Positions 10,932-11,879 of a stretch of DNA of 11,879 bases are shown piece by piece (position 1 is the first letter of the stretch; the number at the start of each line of letters is the position of its first letter). The notes beneath the pieces are model-generated. The model did no database searches and was not told the DNA's origin. It saw nothing but the letters and a program-made list of their open reading frames with translations. The stretch is from Patescibacteria group bacterium (lineage in GTDB: Bacteria > Patescibacteriota > UBA1384), in contig JAGOOF010000012.1 of NCBI GenBank assembly GCA_017992655.1, positions 1 to 11,879 of the forward strand. The letters run 5' to 3'. Made by a program: the position numbers and the translations under genes.

Positions 10932-11596
10932 CGTTTTACCTTTCCGTCTTCAATCTTGATGATTCTATCTACACCTTTTGCAAGTTCTAGATCGTGCGTT
11001 ACCAAAATTACTGTTTTCCCCTTTTTTGTTAATTCACTCAAGAGCTTCATTATCTCTTTGCCAGTTTTTACATCGAGGTTACCAGTTGGCTCGTCGGCAA
11101 GAATGATTTCTGGGTCGTTAATTAACGCCCGTGCAATTGCAACTCGTTGCTTTTCTCCTCCCGAAAGCTCATCAACTTTTTTGCTAGCGTATCGGCCTAG
11201 CCCAACAGATTTAATAATAGACATTGCTTTTTCTTTTTTGTTTTTTATGTGGCTATAGGCAGTTGGTAAAAGAACATTGTTTAACACAGTTGCTCTTGGC
11301 AATAAATTAAAAGACTGAAAAACAAAACCGATTTTTTTAGCACGTAAAAATGCGGATTTCTTATCGCGTACTTTTGTAATATTTTCTCCGTCGAGAATGT
11401 AGCTACCAGAGCTTGGTTTATCCAAAAGACCTAGCAAGTTCATGAGCGTAGATTTGCCACTGCCAGAACGGCCAACAATCGCTATAAATTCACCCTTTTC
11501 TATATTTACGCTAACATTACAAATGGCTTTAACTTGAGATTTTTTACCAGGGTGGTATGTTTTACAGACTTTTTTTAGTTCAATTATTTTTACCAT
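10928..11596 (-). CDS. LolD/MacB-type ABC transporter ATPase
   Basis: A 222-residue stand-alone nucleotide-binding subunit for the permease that follows it. Walker [10 protein letters not shown] (42-50), Q-loop Q94 in [10 protein letters not shown], signature LSGGEKQR (144-151), Walker B IILADEP with D168/E169, then TGNLD, and switch histidine H201 in VTHD. All catalytic residues are intact; [16 protein letters not shown] is typical of the LolD/MacB/FtsE group. First gene of the two-gene operon. A weak AAGG lies about 5 nt before the ATG. Confidence 0.93.
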   Translation of the reverse strand: MVKIIELKKVCKTYHPGKKSQVKAICNVSVNIEKGEFIAIVGRSGSGKSTLMNLLGLLDKPSSGSYILDGENITKVRDKKSAFLRAKKIGFVFQSFNLLPRATVLNNVLLPTAYSHIKNKKEKAMSIIKSVGLGRYASKKVDELSGGEKQRVAIARALINDPEIILADEPTGNLDVKTGKEIMKLLSELTKKGKTVILVTHDLELAKGVDRIIKIEDGKVKR

Positions 11597-11631
11597 TTGC
11601 GCCTTTTTAGAATATATTTAGAAACATTATT

Positions 11632-11640
11632 TTTATACCA
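11632..11640 (-). promoter_or_regulatory. Possible extended -10 promoter of the MacB-type operon
   Basis: TGG-TATAAA on the minus strand within very AT-rich sequence, about 35 nt before the ATPase ATG. A competing AATATATT lies at 11611-11618. No clear -35 was seen. Confidence 0.4.
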
Positions 11641-11676
11641 AAAAAATAAATAAAATAATAGCCCTTAAAATCTATT

Positions 11677-11763
11677 GTTCGAGGGCTACTGCCCGAGAAC
11701 TACTCCGTGAGTTGTCGTCCTAGCGTGGTAGTTTACCCCGTCCCTTTTTGAGACGGGGTTCTC
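11677..11763 (+). repeat. Composite repeat unit 3
   Basis: A perfect 24-nt element (GTTC-GA, stem GGGC, loop TACT, stem GCCC, GA-GAAC; 11677-11700). Then GTGAGTTGTCGTCCTAG..., then ACCCCGTC paired with GACGGGGT and the tail TCTC ending at 11763. Confidence 0.75.
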
Positions 11764-11783
11764 GTCTGTGTTCGATTTTTACT

Positions 11784-11871
11784 GTTCGAGGCGTAATCGC
11801 TGAGAACTATTTTCGTAAGTTGTGATCCTTGCATGGTAGTTTACCCCGTCTCTGTTTAAGGCGGTATTCTC
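11784..11871 (+). repeat. Composite repeat unit 4
   Basis: Tandem with the previous unit at a 107-nt offset. GTTC-GA, stem GGCG, loop TAAT, stem CGCT, GA-GAAC (11784-11807), then GTAAGTTGTGATCCTTG..., then a decayed ACCCCGTC/GGCGGTAT hairpin and TCTC. The array may continue past the window edge. Confidence 0.7.
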
Positions 11872-11879
11872 GTTTTCTT

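Noticed and set aside
11597..11676. A gene or riboswitch upstream of the MacB-type operon
   Set aside because: The stretch is almost pure A/T with no frame or conserved fold; it only supports a promoter.

Overview
The window looks like part of a small-genome bacterial chromosome, most likely a Candidate Phyla Radiation (Patescibacteria) lineage. I infer this from compact AT-rich housekeeping genes, single tRNA genes scattered between operons with their CCA ends encoded, promoters that put the transcription start almost on the ATG, and a typical small-genome set of membrane genes. No rRNA or marker gene is present, so the placement is tentative.

Layout. (1) 1-1600 is a GC-rich island with two unrecognised reading frames (124-531 and 838-1509). 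Each has a strong Shine-Dalgarno sequence. Their coding DNA consists almost entirely of back-to-back perfect or near-perfect stem-loops. The same ~88-nt two-hairpin element lies downstream of each, about 105 nt after the first and directly after the second. (2) 1600-2030 is gene-free and holds dispersed repeats, a 20-bp inverted repeat and a terminator. (3) 2049-2314 is a minus-strand tRNA cluster, Leu(GAG)-Val(UAC)-Leu(CAG). (4) 2362-3914 is secG followed, with a 4-nt overlap, by an anchored family-5 solute-binding protein. (5) 3965-4039 is tRNA-Gly(GCC). (6) 4158-5903 is an ATM1-type ABC exporter on the plus strand. (7) 5911-6745 is a gene-free repeat island. (8) 6801-6989 is a third small hairpin-rich gene with its own promoter and a terminator built around its stop codon. 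(9) 7102-7178 is tRNA-Pro(UGG). (10) 7266-9111 is an operon of a small membrane protein and a processive-type membrane glycosyltransferase. (11) 9128-9367 holds tRNA-Gly(CCC) and tRNA-Thr(CGU), with an interrupted tRNA fragment between them. (12) 9455-9622 is a 55-residue SPW-repeat membrane protein. (13) 9708-11596 is a MacB/LolD-type ABC ATPase and permease pair. (14) 11677-11871 is a tandem pair of the composite repeats also seen at 6234-6488.

Two signals stand out. First, three separate small genes (124-531, 838-1509, 6801-6989) have coding regions organised as serial hairpins, with regulatory or termination hairpins engaging the Shine-Dalgarno, start or stop codon. The ordinary genes next to them show nothing similar. 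Second, the intergenic islands carry a dispersed hairpin family of the form GTTC-GA-stem-loop-stem-GA-GAAC. Its inner stem differs between copies but stays complementary (GGTG/CACC, GGGC/GCCC, GGCG/CGCT), which is covariation visible within one window. The repeats cluster beside the hairpin-rich genes, so the two phenomena may be linked; that link is inference.

The other genes form conventional units: protein secretion (SecG), envelope export (ATM1 and MacB/LolD transporters), surface polysaccharide synthesis (glycosyltransferase) and translation (seven tRNAs). The housekeeping mRNAs appear leaderless or nearly so, whereas the hairpin-rich genes have long leaders with strong Shine-Dalgarno sites. 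This suggests a different expression strategy or a different origin.
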